Positions 26,343 through 36,326 are shown, counted from the stretch's first letter. The stretch is 64,000 nt of DNA from JAOXRU01 sp965247735 (GCA_965247735.1 CBDFHN010000002.1:3658001-3722000), one strand, 5' to 3'. A program made the numbers and translations. Notes: generated from the letters alone by a model not told the origin.

Positions 26343-27722
26343 TTAGTGTTTTTCAATTTCAATTACAACGGGTTTATCGGTAATATATACTTTGTTGTTT
26401 TTAGAATGAATATTTAAATGCGGTTGCTTTTTAAGAATTGCAATTGCTCTATCCGAAGTTACTTTTTTCCCATTGTGATAAAATGAAGTATCTTTTTTGG
26501 CCATTTTTATAACATAATCTAAAGGAGCCATCGGTGGCGGTGGAGGAGGAGGTAAAGTACCGGTATACTTTTTTCCTTTAACTACTTTAATAGATTCTGG
26601 TGCTGGAGGTGGTTCAGGAAAATAAGGGAACGGTTCTGCACTTTTTCGTTGCGCAATACTCATTCGACTATAAATATATTTTAGTTTTTTTACATCTTTA
26701 CTTTTAATTAAAAAGCTGTTATTTCTTTCCTGTTTATTATATTTTTTTGCCAATTTATTGTACGCTGCAACCATTTCTGGGGTGGCTTCTGCTTTTTGAA
26801 TTTCATCATTAGTATTTGTTACTATTTCTGGAAGAATTGTGCTTTCTTTTGCAGTTAGCGTTTTGGTACTGCAAAGTAATACCAATCCAATTCCAACAGG
26901 AATTAGTGTAAATTTCCATAGTCTAGCCCTTAGGCGTGAAGTTTGTTTTGACATCATCTGTAATCGTTTTTTTGTAAGTGAATAATTAATGTTGCTGATA
27001 AATAAAGAAGGATTAGTTCCGTCAGCATATTGTAATAAAAGGTTTTGATATGTTTGTGTATTGTGTGTTTCTTTCAAAACCGCACTATCCGCTAAAAACT
27101 CATGATTTAGTTTAATAGCTCTTTTGATATAAATTAACAGTGGATTAAACCAAAATAGAATCTGCAAAATCTCTATAACAATTATATCTAGAGAATGTTT
27201 TTGTGTAATATGTGCTTCTTCATGTAAAAAAACCTCGTTTGCAATTGTATTTTGTTGGTAAGCATGTTTGTTTAAAAAAAGAAAGTTTAAGAAAGAATAT
27301 GGTGCCGTCTTTTCTTTAATCAATACCGTAGTATAAATTTTGTTTTTTAGTAAGAGACTCTTTTTAACTTTGGCAAAAATACCCGAGATGCTTAATATAA
27401 AACGAAAAGTAAAGATTACCACACCTATACTATAAATGGATGCTAATGCTATAATCCACCAGTTTGGACCGCTGTTTTTTATAGTATTTGTAGCAGTTTC
27501 GGATACGGTTCCTATGTTTTCTACTATAGGAACAATGGCATTTGATAATAATTCGGCACTTGCAATTTCTATTTCAACAAAAGGAATTAATGCCGTAAAA
27601 ATAATGCTACTTAAAAGGTAAATTCTTTTAAATAAATGCATTTGTTCTCTTTCTAAGAAAAGCTTGTAAAAAGCAAACAAAAACAATAAAGCTAAGGAAG
27701 ATTTTATAAGATATAGTATCAT
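26343..27722 (-). CDS. BlaR1/MecR1-type M56 family peptidase (antirepressor)
   Basis: 459 residues. Four hydrophobic segments lie in the first ~290 residues (about 5-22, 35-52, 90-112, 275-290). The M56 zinc motif is HEEAH in EVFLHEEAHITQKHSLD (about 166), followed by the downstream NHEFLADSAVL. The C-terminal part is periplasmic, with a proline-rich stretch (PPPAPESIK, LPPPPPPPMAPLD), and lacks a beta-lactamase sensor domain, as is common in Bacteroidota. Its start codon overlaps the stop of the BlaI-like repressor gene by 4 nt, so the two are translationally coupled. It should cleave or release that repressor on an envelope signal. Confidence 0.9.
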   Translation of the reverse strand: MILYLIKSSLALLFLFAFYKLFLEREQMHLFKRIYLLSSIIFTALIPFVEIEIASAELLSNAIVPIVENIGTVSETATNTIKNSGPNWWIIALASIYSIGVVIFTFRFILSISGIFAKVKKSLLLKNKIYTTVLIKEKTAPYSFLNFLFLNKHAYQQNTIANEVFLHEEAHITQKHSLDIIVIEILQILFWFNPLLIYIKRAIKLNHEFLADSAVLKETHNTQTYQNLLLQYADGTNPSLFISNINYSLTKKRLQMMSKQTSRLRARLWKFTLIPVGIGLVLLCSTKTLTAKESTILPEIVTNTNDEIQKAEATPEMVAAYNKLAKKYNKQERNNSFLIKSKDVKKLKYIYSRMSIAQRKSAEPFPYFPEPPPAPESIKVVKGKKYTGTLPPPPPPPMAPLDYVIKMAKKDTSFYHNGKKVTSDRAIAILKKQPHLNIHSKNNKVYITDKPVVIEIEKH

Positions 27723-28090
27723 GATTCTTCTTTTTTAAGTTGTTCATCTACGATTTTTCGCAGTTCTAGCAACTGCACTTTGCTAAGGTTGGTTTCTGAG
27801 GTGAAAAAAGAAGCAAACTGACTTGTAGAATTATTAAAAAAACTTTTAATAAGCCCATTCATGTGTTTAGCAAAGTAGGCCTTCTTTTTTACCAAAGGAT
27901 AATATTCTCTTGATTTACCATGAACAGTATAGGCAACAAATCCTTTTTCTGCCATTCTTTTTAGGAGTGTAGCTAATGTTGTTGTGGCTGGTTTTGGTTC
28001 TGGGTATGCTTCTAAAAGATCTTTCATAAACCCTTTTTTAAGCTCCCATAAATGTTGCATCAATTGTTCCTCCGTTTTTGATAATTGCAT
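27719..28090 (-). CDS. BlaI/MecI/CopY-family repressor
   Basis: 123 residues from ATG 28090 (MQLSKTEEQLMQHLWELKKG, the usual BlaI start). The longer frame from 28117 overlaps the promoter's -7 box and an operator, so it is unlikely. A winged helix lies in residues 5-70 (ATTTLATLLKRMAEKGFVAY), then a dimerisation helix region. It represses its own operon with the downstream M56 peptidase. Two operators are visible directly upstream. Confidence 0.92.
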   Translation of the reverse strand: MQLSKTEEQLMQHLWELKKGFMKDLLEAYPEPKPATTTLATLLKRMAEKGFVAYTVHGKSREYYPLVKKKAYFAKHMNGLIKSFFNNSTSQFASFFTSETNLSKVQLLELRKIVDEQLKKEES

Positions 28091-28105
28091 ACTTTTTCTT
28101 TTTTG

Positions 28106-28148
28106 CTCTACAAACATAGAGATAAAAAGTTGATTCTACAAACGTAGA
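28106..28148 (-). promoter_or_regulatory. blaI-blaR1 promoter with two BlaI operators
   Basis: Operator 1, CTCTACAAACATAGAG (28106-28121), covers the minus-strand -7 box TATGTTTG (28111-28118). Operator 2, TCTACAAACGTAGA (28135-28148), covers the TTG -33 element (28139-28141); the spacing is exactly 20 nt. Both share the TACA-type BlaI half-site and are centred 28 bp apart. Repressor binding would block both core elements. Confidence 0.8.
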
Positions 28149-28218
28149 GCTAAAATAAAGCTTTTCTTAGCTACCAGTTAAAAAACAAAAAGGAGATAAA
28201 CTGCTTATTGTAAGCGAG

Positions 28219-28938
28219 TTATTGTTGTTCTTGAAAACTAGTTTTATTCTCAACCGTAATTTCTGAGCCTTCGGCAAGCATAACTGAAGCAGGTTTTTGT
28301 TGATTTAAAAAAGAAAATTCTGATCCATATGTCAATCCGAAATCCACATCTAGCTCATATTTTTCTATAGGATAAGCAAGCCATTTTGGATGGGTAACTT
28401 CATATTCGTTTGTTTTATGATCAGATACTTTTGCATAACCCCAATAATGTTCGGTAATAAATTCTGTTTCACTATTTGGTGGAATTTTTATGGCAGGAGT
28501 ATTGGCAGTAATAGTTAATCCCTGCCAAAATTTATCCTTTTTCCATTGATAAGATACTTGTATTTGATCCTTTAGTTCTTGCCAAGAGTGTTTCATTGGC
28601 AGTGTTTCGTAATGTTCTTTATAAACGGTATTGGCAATAAAGGTAATAGCAGGTTTAGGGACTATTTCTTTAATAAAAACAACACCTCTTCTAGTTTCAT
28701 TAGCGACAGTCCTTTTTACATAAAAACGTAAGTTTACCTCTTCAAAATTAACATGACCAGGAATTTTAATGCCCAATACTTTTGTGTTCTTAAACATAAA
28801 ACCTACAAGACTAATATAGCATTTGCCATTATAAAAATCTAGCACTGTGCCTTTTGGTAAATAGTGTTGCAAAAGAGAAGGGTCAATTATATAATTGATG
28901 AGTACTAGTTTTTTCCATTCTGCATTTAAAAACGACAT
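28219..28938 (-). CDS. YqjF-like DUF2071 family protein
   Basis: 239 residues from ATG 28938 (MSFLNAEWKKLVLINYIID); 13 further residues are possible upstream. Family hallmarks are LQHYLPKGTVLDFYNGKCYISLVGFMF, FEEVNLRFYVKR and GVVFIKEIVP. Members are uncharacterised soluble proteins. It is the last of three genes (hydrolase, DUF3703, this one) in the same direction with small gaps, so they probably form an operon. Confidence 0.85.
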   Translation of the reverse strand: MSFLNAEWKKLVLINYIIDPSLLQHYLPKGTVLDFYNGKCYISLVGFMFKNTKVLGIKIPGHVNFEEVNLRFYVKRTVANETRRGVVFIKEIVPKPAITFIANTVYKEHYETLPMKHSWQELKDQIQVSYQWKKDKFWQGLTITANTPAIKIPPNSETEFITEHYWGYAKVSDHKTNEYEVTHPKWLAYPIEKYELDVDFGLTYGSEFSFLNQQKPASVMLAEGSEITVENKTSFQEQQ

Positions 28939-28993
28939 TTGTTTATGTTTATGAATATAAAGGTAGTTTTTTACCAATTATGTGCCAAACTGA

Positions 28994-29368
28994 TTATAAA
29001 GTTACACCTGCTTTTTTAAAAATCAGGGTAAGTTCTTTTTCAATTGGCATTGGTTGCAGTGGTTTTACATTAGCACCACCAGTATTTCCTAATGGAATTT
29101 TACCAACAAAAGATTTAACACCACCAACTAGCAATCGTGGTAGTTGACCAATAATTTCCTTAGTATTTTTTGTGTAAAAACCAAATAATAGCATTCTCCA
29201 ATGGATTAATGTATGTTCATAAGGATATTTTTGACCAATAATGTGGGCTCTCTCTAGATGGTTCCATGCTTTTGAGAGTTCCTTATTTTTAAAAGCTGTT
29301 TTATAGGAAGATAATTCTGTAATAAAATATGGCTTTAGTGTTTTAGGAATAAATGTGTTAAATGGCAT
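28994..29368 (-). CDS. DUF3703 family protein
   Basis: 124 residues. The DUF3703 pattern is clear: WNHLERAHIIGQKYPYEHTLIHWRMLLFGFYTKNTKEIIGQLPRLLVGG then GKIPLGNTGGANVKPLQPMPIEKEL. Function unknown. It begins 14 nt after the alpha/beta hydrolase gene. Confidence 0.88.
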   Translation of the reverse strand: MPFNTFIPKTLKPYFITELSSYKTAFKNKELSKAWNHLERAHIIGQKYPYEHTLIHWRMLLFGFYTKNTKEIIGQLPRLLVGGVKSFVGKIPLGNTGGANVKPLQPMPIEKELTLIFKKAGVTL

Positions 29369-29382
29369 AAAAAATTAAAGGG

Positions 29383-30135
29383 TTATATGGATTTTAAAAA
29401 TTTATTTAAAGAAAGCCAGTAACCAGTATGTGTGGCATATGTAGACCAAAGTGCTTTTGAACCATGATTACCTTTGGTTTTTGGAAGATAAGAGCTTTTT
29501 GTTGCTACTGGGAGTTTTTCGTATATTCTTTTCCATGATTCATGCTCGTTTTTGGCTGAAGTAATCCATACTGGGCAATTAAGATCTTTAGCATATGAAG
29601 CAATTCGTTTTTGCTCAAAACTAAAGTATTCTCCAGGAGAAAAGGCGATTACTGCAGCAATATCATCACGGTTTTTACTTGCTAAAATAAAAACTAAATC
29701 GGCTGAATATGAGGATCCCCATACCATTATTTTACTAGAGGGAAAATGCTTTTTTGTATAAGCTAAAGTAGCCTCTAGATCCTGATATGCGTCTGGAAAT
29801 GTTGTTGACTTTCCTTGTTTTTTAGCTGCTAAATAGGTGTAGTTTTTAATATTGTTAACTTCTTTTCCTGAACGTTGGTCTATAGCAATACAATTAAAGC
29901 CAAGGGCATTTAGCTTTGGAGCAATTTCTCGATATTCGCCTCTACTATAGCCTGCTTGATGAAAGAGCAAGATAACAGGTGCTTGTTTTGTGCCTATTTT
30001 ATAAATATCTGCCTTAATTGGCAATCCATCTTTACTATTAATATTGATTGTTTGTCCTTTAAAATCGGCATGCTGTTTAGAAAAAACAACAGTTATGCTG
30101 AAAATAAATAGTAGTGTAGCTAGTTTAAACTTCAT
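29383..30135 (-). CDS. secreted alpha/beta hydrolase (dienelactone-hydrolase-like)
   Basis: 250 residues from ATG 30135, which begins a signal peptide (MKFKLATLLFIFSITVVFS). The fold is shown by the APVILLFHQAGYSRGEYREIAPKL oxyanion/strand region, the nucleophile elbow WGSSYSADL (about residue 145) and the late GNHGSKALW with the catalytic His. It may cleave an ester or acyl bond in the periplasm; the substrate is unknown. First gene of a likely three-gene operon with DUF3703 and DUF2071 genes. Confidence 0.82.
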   Translation of the reverse strand: MKFKLATLLFIFSITVVFSKQHADFKGQTININSKDGLPIKADIYKIGTKQAPVILLFHQAGYSRGEYREIAPKLNALGFNCIAIDQRSGKEVNNIKNYTYLAAKKQGKSTTFPDAYQDLEATLAYTKKHFPSSKIMVWGSSYSADLVFILASKNRDDIAAVIAFSPGEYFSFEQKRIASYAKDLNCPVWITSAKNEHESWKRIYEKLPVATKSSYLPKTKGNHGSKALWSTYATHTGYWLSLNKFLKSI

Positions 30136-30254
30136 TTTTGGGGTATTTGTATTAGTTAGGGCTATTAGCACATTTTTTTTGAGCTTGTTAGTTATATATT
30201 GTTATAATCATTGTTTAAGATAGTGTTTTTTCTGCTATTATTAAATATAAGGAG

Positions 30255-30289
30255 AAAACCCTATCTAGCACAATGCTAGATAGGGTTTT
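30255..30289. terminator. strong terminator after fabV
   Basis: AAAACCCTATCTAGCA (30255-30270) pairs perfectly with TGCTAGATAGGGTTTT (30274-30289): a 16-bp stem with a 3-nt loop. It lies downstream of fabV on the minus strand. Confidence 0.88.
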
Positions 30290-30321
30290 AATATTGTCAA
30301 TTACTATATGTTACAATTACA

Positions 30322-31512
30322 CTATTGCAAACCTGGAATAGCAACCATTTCGTTAACACTTTCTGTATAATCTACACCTGCTACTTTAAAGCCAAATAAA
30401 TTAAAAAAGTCAGAAGTATAACCAGATAGGTCTCCTAAATCACCCAAAGTATCTGTTGTTACTTTTGGCCATAATTCAGAAATTAATGCTTGTACATCTT
30501 CTCTCATCTCCAAGTCATCAACTCTAATTCTACCTTGCTCATCGGCAATAATATCTTTTCCAGTATACAAACGTTCTTGATATAGACGCTGTATTTGCTC
30601 AATACATCCTTCATGAATGTTTTTTTCTTTCATTATTTTATACAATAAAGAAATATATAGTGGAATTACCGGTATAGCAGAACTTGCCTGAGTAACTAAT
30701 GCTTTATTTACAGATACATATGCATTCCCTTTTAGTTCTTTTAAAGTATCGGTAATTTCAAAAGCGGTTGCCTCTAAATGGTCTTTTGCACGTCCAATTG
30801 TTCCTTTTCTATAGACTGCTTCAGTAAGCATAGGGCCGATATAAGAGTAAGCAACAGTTTTAAATTCTGAAGACAATAGATTTTCTTTTTTTAAGGCATC
30901 AATCCACATTTTCCAGTCTTCACCACCCATAACTGCCACTGTATTTTCAATATCACCATCAACAGATGGGTCTATTGAAATATCAGAAACAACGCCAGTA
31001 TGAAAATCTACAGTACTATTTTTATAGGCGGCACCTATAGGTTTTAAAACCGATTTATGACGTACTCCAGTATTTGGATTTGTACGTACTGGTGATGCTA
31101 AACTATAAATTACCAAATCAATTTGTCCTAAATCTTCTTTAATTAATGCTAATGTTTGTTCCTTAATTTCATTGGAAAAAGCATCCCCATTTATACTTTT
31201 TGCGTACAAACCATCTGCATGTGCTTTGTTCTCAAAAGCAGCACTATTGTACCATCCTGCTGATGCTGGTTTGCCTTCTTTTGGTGGTTTTTCAAAAAAC
31301 ACACCAATAGTTGCTGCTTCAGAACCATAGGCACTAGTAATTCTAGATGCCAGTCCAAAACCAGTAGATGCTCCAATTACTAAAACTTTTTTCGGGCCAT
31401 TTATGCTGCCTTTAGATTTTATATAATCAATTTGATTCATAACATTTTGCTCGCATCCTTTTGGATGTGATGTTAAGCAAATAAAGCCTCGAGTTCTTGG
31501 TTCTATAATCAT
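30322..31512 (-). CDS. fabV: trans-2-enoyl-CoA/ACP reductase FabV
   Basis: 396 residues, the expected length. The N-terminus has the family's MIIEPRTRGFICLTSHPKGCEQNV; the NAD(P)H-binding glycine-rich region is VLVIGASTGFGLASRI. The catalytic Tyr-x8-Lys is visible in YRKGTIGRAK (about 235). The C-terminal part includes YTSDFFNLFGFKVAGVDY. FabV carries out the last reduction of the type II fatty acid cycle and is naturally insensitive to triclosan in several organisms. It is monocistronic, bounded by a strong terminator. Confidence 0.95.
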   Translation of the reverse strand: MIIEPRTRGFICLTSHPKGCEQNVMNQIDYIKSKGSINGPKKVLVIGASTGFGLASRITSAYGSEAATIGVFFEKPPKEGKPASAGWYNSAAFENKAHADGLYAKSINGDAFSNEIKEQTLALIKEDLGQIDLVIYSLASPVRTNPNTGVRHKSVLKPIGAAYKNSTVDFHTGVVSDISIDPSVDGDIENTVAVMGGEDWKMWIDALKKENLLSSEFKTVAYSYIGPMLTEAVYRKGTIGRAKDHLEATAFEITDTLKELKGNAYVSVNKALVTQASSAIPVIPLYISLLYKIMKEKNIHEGCIEQIQRLYQERLYTGKDIIADEQGRIRVDDLEMREDVQALISELWPKVTTDTLGDLGDLSGYTSDFFNLFGFKVAGVDYTESVNEMVAIPGLQ

Positions 31513-32021
31513 TATAAGTTAGTTTTAATAAAGACAATGCTTTTAATATCGATCGTCTACGGAAACAAAAGTAATAAACTTTAAGAATTTTTCGGTTTTC
31601 CTACGATTTTCTTTTGGAAACAAGTCTTTTGTGTTCTTGTATTGCCGCAATAAAGTAGATGTTGAACGGAATAATGTGTTTTACAAATAGGATTTATTAG
31701 TTGTCAATAAATAATTTACGATGATTTATCTATTTTTTAATCAATATTATGATTTCTTTTCTTAGGCAATAAGTGTTATATTGACACTTATATTATCATT
31801 TTCATAAAGTTTAGTGCATTTCATCGTTAAATAATGCTTTTAAACTGATTTATTGTTTTTACTTCTTATATTTGTGTATACGAAACAAGTAAAATAAAAA
31901 GAGTTTAGATTCGTATTATAAGAATTAAATGAAACATAAAGTAAACATCTTCGGGATGTCCCTAAAAAGAAACATTTAAGTAAAATTTTGTAAAAGAATC
32001 TACATTTTAATTAAGATACAA
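31513..32021. other. 509-bp intergenic region with a possible small transcript
   Basis: No gene of normal size is seen. On the + strand, TATATTTG near 31866 fits a -7 box. About 60 nt further, a 16-codon frame (31930-31980, MKHKVNIFGMSLKRNI) contains a hairpin ACATC-TTCGG-GATGT (31945-31959). This could be a leader or small RNA, but no terminator or downstream + strand gene was found. Confidence 0.35.
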
Positions 32022-32954
32022 CTAGTTGTTTTCATTAAGGTTTGAAAATATTTTTTTAAACTTATTAGGTAAATCTTGTTTTATAGTCAATTCTTGTTGT
32101 GTTATAGGATGCACAAAGTTAAGACTAGAAGCATGTAAAAAAAGACCTTTTTTTATAGGACTGTCTGTTTCGTTACCATAAGTTTTATCGCCTAAAATGG
32201 GATGTCCAATTTTGGATAAATGTATGCGCAATTGATGCCTTCTTCCTGTTTCTGGATATAGCTCTACAAGATTTAAAAACTCATATCTTGGAGAAACAAC
32301 ACTTGCTTTAACTTTATAAGAAGATAAAGATTCTTTACCTTCTATTGGAGTAGTTACAATCCCATGACAGTTCATTTTTCCAATGGTGACTGCATGATAG
32401 GTTTTCGTTACCCTTTTTTGTTCAAAGAGCATTCCCAGCTCACGAAGTATAGTTGTTGTTTTTCCAATTATTAAGAGACCACTTGTTGGAAAATCTAAAC
32501 GGTGTACAGGCTGCGGTTTTGTTGCATTTGGCTGTGTGCTTTTTTTTAGATTGAAGGGCAATGCATTGGCAATTGTTTTTAGTTTATTACCACTAACAAG
32601 TACGCCTGCTGGTTTATTAATTATAGCAATATAATCGTCTTCAAATAAAACAGATAACGTTAAATTTGGATTCTTTTGTGGTTTTAGGGAGTCAATGGTA
32701 TGTAAAATGATTAGTTCTCCACCAGAAAGAAATTTTCCTGTACTAGCAATTTCACCATCAACAGTAAGTAATCCTTTTTTTATGGCTTTTTTCATGCCCA
32801 TTTTTGAAGAAATACTAACAAATATTCCTGCAACATAATCCGAAAGACGTACTGGATTATTTTGAGGATGTACTGTATGTTCTTCTATTGGTTTCATTGC
32901 TTTTGTTTGTTTTAGCCCAGATAGCAGTGGCAGCTTTTTATGATTTTTTTCCAT
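32022..32954 (-). CDS. RluA-family pseudouridine synthase
   Basis: 310 residues. A short S4-like domain at about 38-90 (RLSDYVAGIFVSISSKMGMKKAIKKGLLTVDGEIAS) precedes the catalytic domain, with the family motif HRLDFPTSGLLIIGK (Asp about 152), then the late YPETGRRHQLRIHLSKIGHPILGDKTYGN. It converts specific uridines in rRNA or tRNA to pseudouridine. It lies 39 nt after mfd on the same strand. Confidence 0.92.
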   Translation of the reverse strand: MEKNHKKLPLLSGLKQTKAMKPIEEHTVHPQNNPVRLSDYVAGIFVSISSKMGMKKAIKKGLLTVDGEIASTGKFLSGGELIILHTIDSLKPQKNPNLTLSVLFEDDYIAIINKPAGVLVSGNKLKTIANALPFNLKKSTQPNATKPQPVHRLDFPTSGLLIIGKTTTILRELGMLFEQKRVTKTYHAVTIGKMNCHGIVTTPIEGKESLSSYKVKASVVSPRYEFLNLVELYPETGRRHQLRIHLSKIGHPILGDKTYGNETDSPIKKGLFLHASSLNFVHPITQQELTIKQDLPNKFKKIFSNLNENN

Positions 32955-32993
32955 AAAAACTATAACGGATAGCTGGAAATAGCTCCAAAAAAA

Positions 32994-35900
32994 TTATGCT
33001 AATGGAGCAAGTGCCATTAATGCTTTGTCAATACTTTTAATATTATCGAAGGTCATGAGTAAGCGCAGTCCATTTCTGGTTTGCTTTTCTTTTATTTGTG
33101 CTACTTTTGGGTTGTGCTGTACATATTGGATTAATTTTCCGAAAATAGGACTTTGGTAAAATTCGCTTTGTTGATCACTTATAAAATACCCAACAATCTT
33201 ATCTTTTTTAAGCACTATTTTTTCTAAGCCTATGCTTGTGGCAATCCATTTTATTTTAACACTATTCAATAGATTTTTAGCTTCCTTAGGTAAAGGTCCA
33301 AACCGGTCTATAAGTTTTAGCTCATATGCTGCCAATTCGTTCTCATCTTTTAGAGAACTAAGTTCGTTATATAAATTAAGGCGCTCCGAAACAGTATTGA
33401 TATAATCGTCTGGGAATAAGAGTTCAAAATCGGTGTCTATTTGTGTGTCTTTTAAAAATACTTTAGGCTGGTTTTTATCTGTTGGATACAACTCTGAAAA
33501 TTCATTTCCTTTGAGCTCTTCAATAGCCTCTTTTAATATTTTCTGATAGGTATCAAAACCAATTTCGTTTACAAAACCACTTTGTTCACCACCCAAAATA
33601 TCTCCCGACCCTCTAATTTCTAAATCTTTCATAGCGATGTTAAATCCACTACCAAGTTCAGAAAACTGCTCTAAAGCGGTGATTCTTTTTCTGGCATCTG
33701 ATGACATTGCAGAATATGGAGGCGTGATAAAATAACAAAAAGCCTTTTTATTGCTTCGTCCAACACGACCACGCATTTGGTGTAGATCGCTTAATCCAAA
33801 ATTATTGGCATTATTAATAAAAATGGTATTGGCATTAGGCACATCTAATCCGCTTTCGACAATGGTAGTTGCAACCAAGATATCGAATTCTCCTTTCATA
33901 AAAGAAAAGATAGTTTCTTCCATCTTTTTTCCTTCCATTTGCCCATGACCAATTCTAATTTTGGCATCAGGAACTAGACGCTGTAACATGCCTGCTACTT
34001 CTTTTATATTTTCTATTCTGTTGTGAATAAAAAACAATTGCCCCCCACGTTGTATTTCATAAATAGCGGCATCTCTAATAATCTCTTCACTAAAACGGAT
34101 AACCTGACTTTCTATAGGATAACGGTTTGGAGGAGGTGTATTTATTACCGATAAATCCCTGGCTGCCATAAGGCTAAATTGCAAAGTACGAGGTATAGGT
34201 GTAGCGGTAAGGGTAAGTACATCTACATTTTCTTTTATGGTTTTTAGCTTTTCTTTTACCGAAACGCCAAATTTTTGCTCTTCATCAACAATAAGTAAGC
34301 CTAAATCTTTAAATTTTATGGTTTTATTGGTGAGTTGGTGGGTTCCAATAACGATATCTACGGCTCCATTTTCTAGCCCTTCATAGATGTTCTTTTTTTC
34401 TTTAGCAGTTCTAAATCTGTTAACATAGGCTACTTTTACAGGAAAATCTTTTAGGCGGTCAGAAAATGTTTTGAAGTGCTGAAAAGCTAAGATTGTTGTA
34501 GGGACTAGTACAACTACCTGTTTTCCATTATCAACGGCTTTAAATGCTGCACGAATAGCGACTTCTGTTTTTCCAAAACCAACATCGCCACAAACAAGCC
34601 TGTCCATTGGCTGTTCGCTTTCCATGTCTTTTTTTACATCTAGAGTAGCCGAACTTTGGTCTGGAGTATCTTCATAGATAAAAGATGCTTCCAGCTCGTT
34701 TTGCATATAGCTATCTGGATTGTATTGATATCCTTTTTCTGTTTTTCGCTTGGCGTAGAGTTGTATCAGGTTAAAAGCAATTTCTTTTACCTTCTTCTTC
34801 GTTTTTTGTTTTAAGGCTTTCCAAGCACCACTTCCTAGTTTAAAAACCTTTGGTGGTTTGCCATCTTTACCAGTGAATTTTGATATTTTATGTAAAGAAT
34901 GGATGCTAACATATAGGATATCTCTATCTCCATAGACCAGTTTTATGGCTTCTTGTTTTTTACCTTCTACATCTATTTTTTGTAATCCCCCATATTTACC
35001 GATACCGTGATCCATATGGGTTACATAATCTCCAACTTCTAAATTATTGAGTTGTTTTAATGTGATGGCTTGTTTTTTTGCATAGCCATTTTTAAGACTG
35101 AATTTATGAAAACGCTCAAAAATTTGATGGTCGGTATAGCAAACTATTTTTAGTTCATCAGAAACAAATCCTTGATATAAGGGGCTAACTAATGTCTTAT
35201 AATGAACCTCTTCTTCATGGTCTTCAAAAATGTCATGAAAACGCTGCACTTGTTGATCCGTTGCACAACAGATATAATTGGTATAGCCTAAGGTTGTATT
35301 TTCCTGTAGATTGCTAATGAGTAAATCTATCTTTTTATTGAAAGAAGGTTGTGGTTTTGTCAGGAAATTTAATGTTGTTTCACTTGTGTTTTTACCTGTA
35401 ATAAGCTTAAAATCGAGGAGTTGGTTCTGTAATAATGTAGCATTACAAAACAAAGCTTCAGGTTCGGCATGTTTGATATCTTCAGATAACTTTTTAAATG
35501 CTTCTCTGGCTTTATCAAATAGCTTATCCAAGGTATCATATAAAAAAGTAGTGTTTTTACAATACACAATAGTTTTCTTGGAAATGTATTCCAAAAAGCT
35601 AATATTGGTTTCTAAGGTATGTTTACTAGCAACATTAGGAATAATCGTTATTTTTTTCACCTTTTCTTTGGAGAGTTGTGTTTCTACATCAAAGGTTCTA
35701 ATGCTATCAATTTCATCTCCAAAAAATTCTACTCTATAGGGTTCATCATTAGAAAATGAAAATACATCCACAATACCACCTCTTACCGAGAATTCTCCAG
35801 GTTCGGTTACAAAATCGACACGTTTAAATTGGTATTCGAATAGTACTTCGTTTACAAAATCTAAGGATAAAGAATCCTGAAGTGCAATTTTTAGTGTATT

Positions 35901-36326
35901 TTTTTCGAGCTCTTTTTTGGTAACCACCTTTTCAAAAAGGGCTTCGGGATATGAAACGAGTAGTGCCGGTTTTTTTCGAGAATTAAGCCTGTTAAGCACT
36001 TCTGCTCTTAAAAGCACATTGGCATTATCAGTTTCTTCTATTTGATAGGGTCTTCTGTAGCTTCCAGGATAAAATAGTACATCTTTATCGCCAAGTAATA
36101 ATTCTAAATCGTTAAGATAGTAGGCGGCTTCTTCTTTGTTTTCGAGGATTAGCAAATAGGGGAGTTCTGCTTTTTTAAAACTCTCCGATAACACAAAAGA
36201 AAGCGCTGATCCTACAAGTCCGTTTATGGAAATAGGGTTTTTATCTTGAGAATTGGCAATAGTATTTTGGAGTTCCTGTAGTTTTAGGGACTCAGCAAAG
36301 TGTAGCGAGAGAGGACTTGTACGCAC
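32994..36326 (-). CDS. mfd: transcription-repair coupling factor Mfd
   Basis: 1110 residues. The UvrB-homology region is at the N-terminus (VDVFSFSNDEPYRVEFFGDEIDSIRTFD), the RNA polymerase interacting domain is at about 430-500 (LEVGDYVTHMDHGIGKYGGL), then the helicase: CGDVGFGKTEVAIRAAFKAV (Walker A), LIVDEEQKFGV (DEEQ Walker B), TLTATPIPRTLQFSLM, LVATTIVESGLDVPNANTIFI and QMRGRVGRS. The C-terminal domain ends at about 1110. Mfd removes RNA polymerase stalled at DNA lesions and recruits UvrA. Confidence 0.97.
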   Translation of the reverse strand: MRTSPLSLHFAESLKLQELQNTIANSQDKNPISINGLVGSALSFVLSESFKKAELPYLLILENKEEAAYYLNDLELLLGDKDVLFYPGSYRRPYQIEETDNANVLLRAEVLNRLNSRKKPALLVSYPEALFEKVVTKKELEKNTLKIALQDSLSLDFVNEVLFEYQFKRVDFVTEPGEFSVRGGIVDVFSFSNDEPYRVEFFGDEIDSIRTFDVETQLSKEKVKKITIIPNVASKHTLETNISFLEYISKKTIVYCKNTTFLYDTLDKLFDKAREAFKKLSEDIKHAEPEALFCNATLLQNQLLDFKLITGKNTSETTLNFLTKPQPSFNKKIDLLISNLQENTTLGYTNYICCATDQQVQRFHDIFEDHEEEVHYKTLVSPLYQGFVSDELKIVCYTDHQIFERFHKFSLKNGYAKKQAITLKQLNNLEVGDYVTHMDHGIGKYGGLQKIDVEGKKQEAIKLVYGDRDILYVSIHSLHKISKFTGKDGKPPKVFKLGSGAWKALKQKTKKKVKEIAFNLIQLYAKRKTEKGYQYNPDSYMQNELEASFIYEDTPDQSSATLDVKKDMESEQPMDRLVCGDVGFGKTEVAIRAAFKAVDNGKQVVVLVPTTILAFQHFKTFSDRLKDFPVKVAYVNRFRTAKEKKNIYEGLENGAVDIVIGTHQLTNKTIKFKDLGLLIVDEEQKFGVSVKEKLKTIKENVDVLTLTATPIPRTLQFSLMAARDLSVINTPPPNRYPIESQVIRFSEEIIRDAAIYEIQRGGQLFFIHNRIENIKEVAGMLQRLVPDAKIRIGHGQMEGKKMEETIFSFMKGEFDILVATTIVESGLDVPNANTIFINNANNFGLSDLHQMRGRVGRSNKKAFCYFITPPYSAMSSDARKRITALEQFSELGSGFNIAMKDLEIRGSGDILGGEQSGFVNEIGFDTYQKILKEAIEELKGNEFSELYPTDKNQPKVFLKDTQIDTDFELLFPDDYINTVSERLNLYNELSSLKDENELAAYELKLIDRFGPLPKEAKNLLNSVKIKWIATSIGLEKIVLKKDKIVGYFISDQQSEFYQSPIFGKLIQYVQHNPKVAQIKEKQTRNGLRLLMTFDNIKSIDKALMALAPLA

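Noticed and set aside
35311..35739. 142-codon frame opposite mfd
   Set aside because: Fully inside mfd on the other strand, with no family match or promoter; a shadow.
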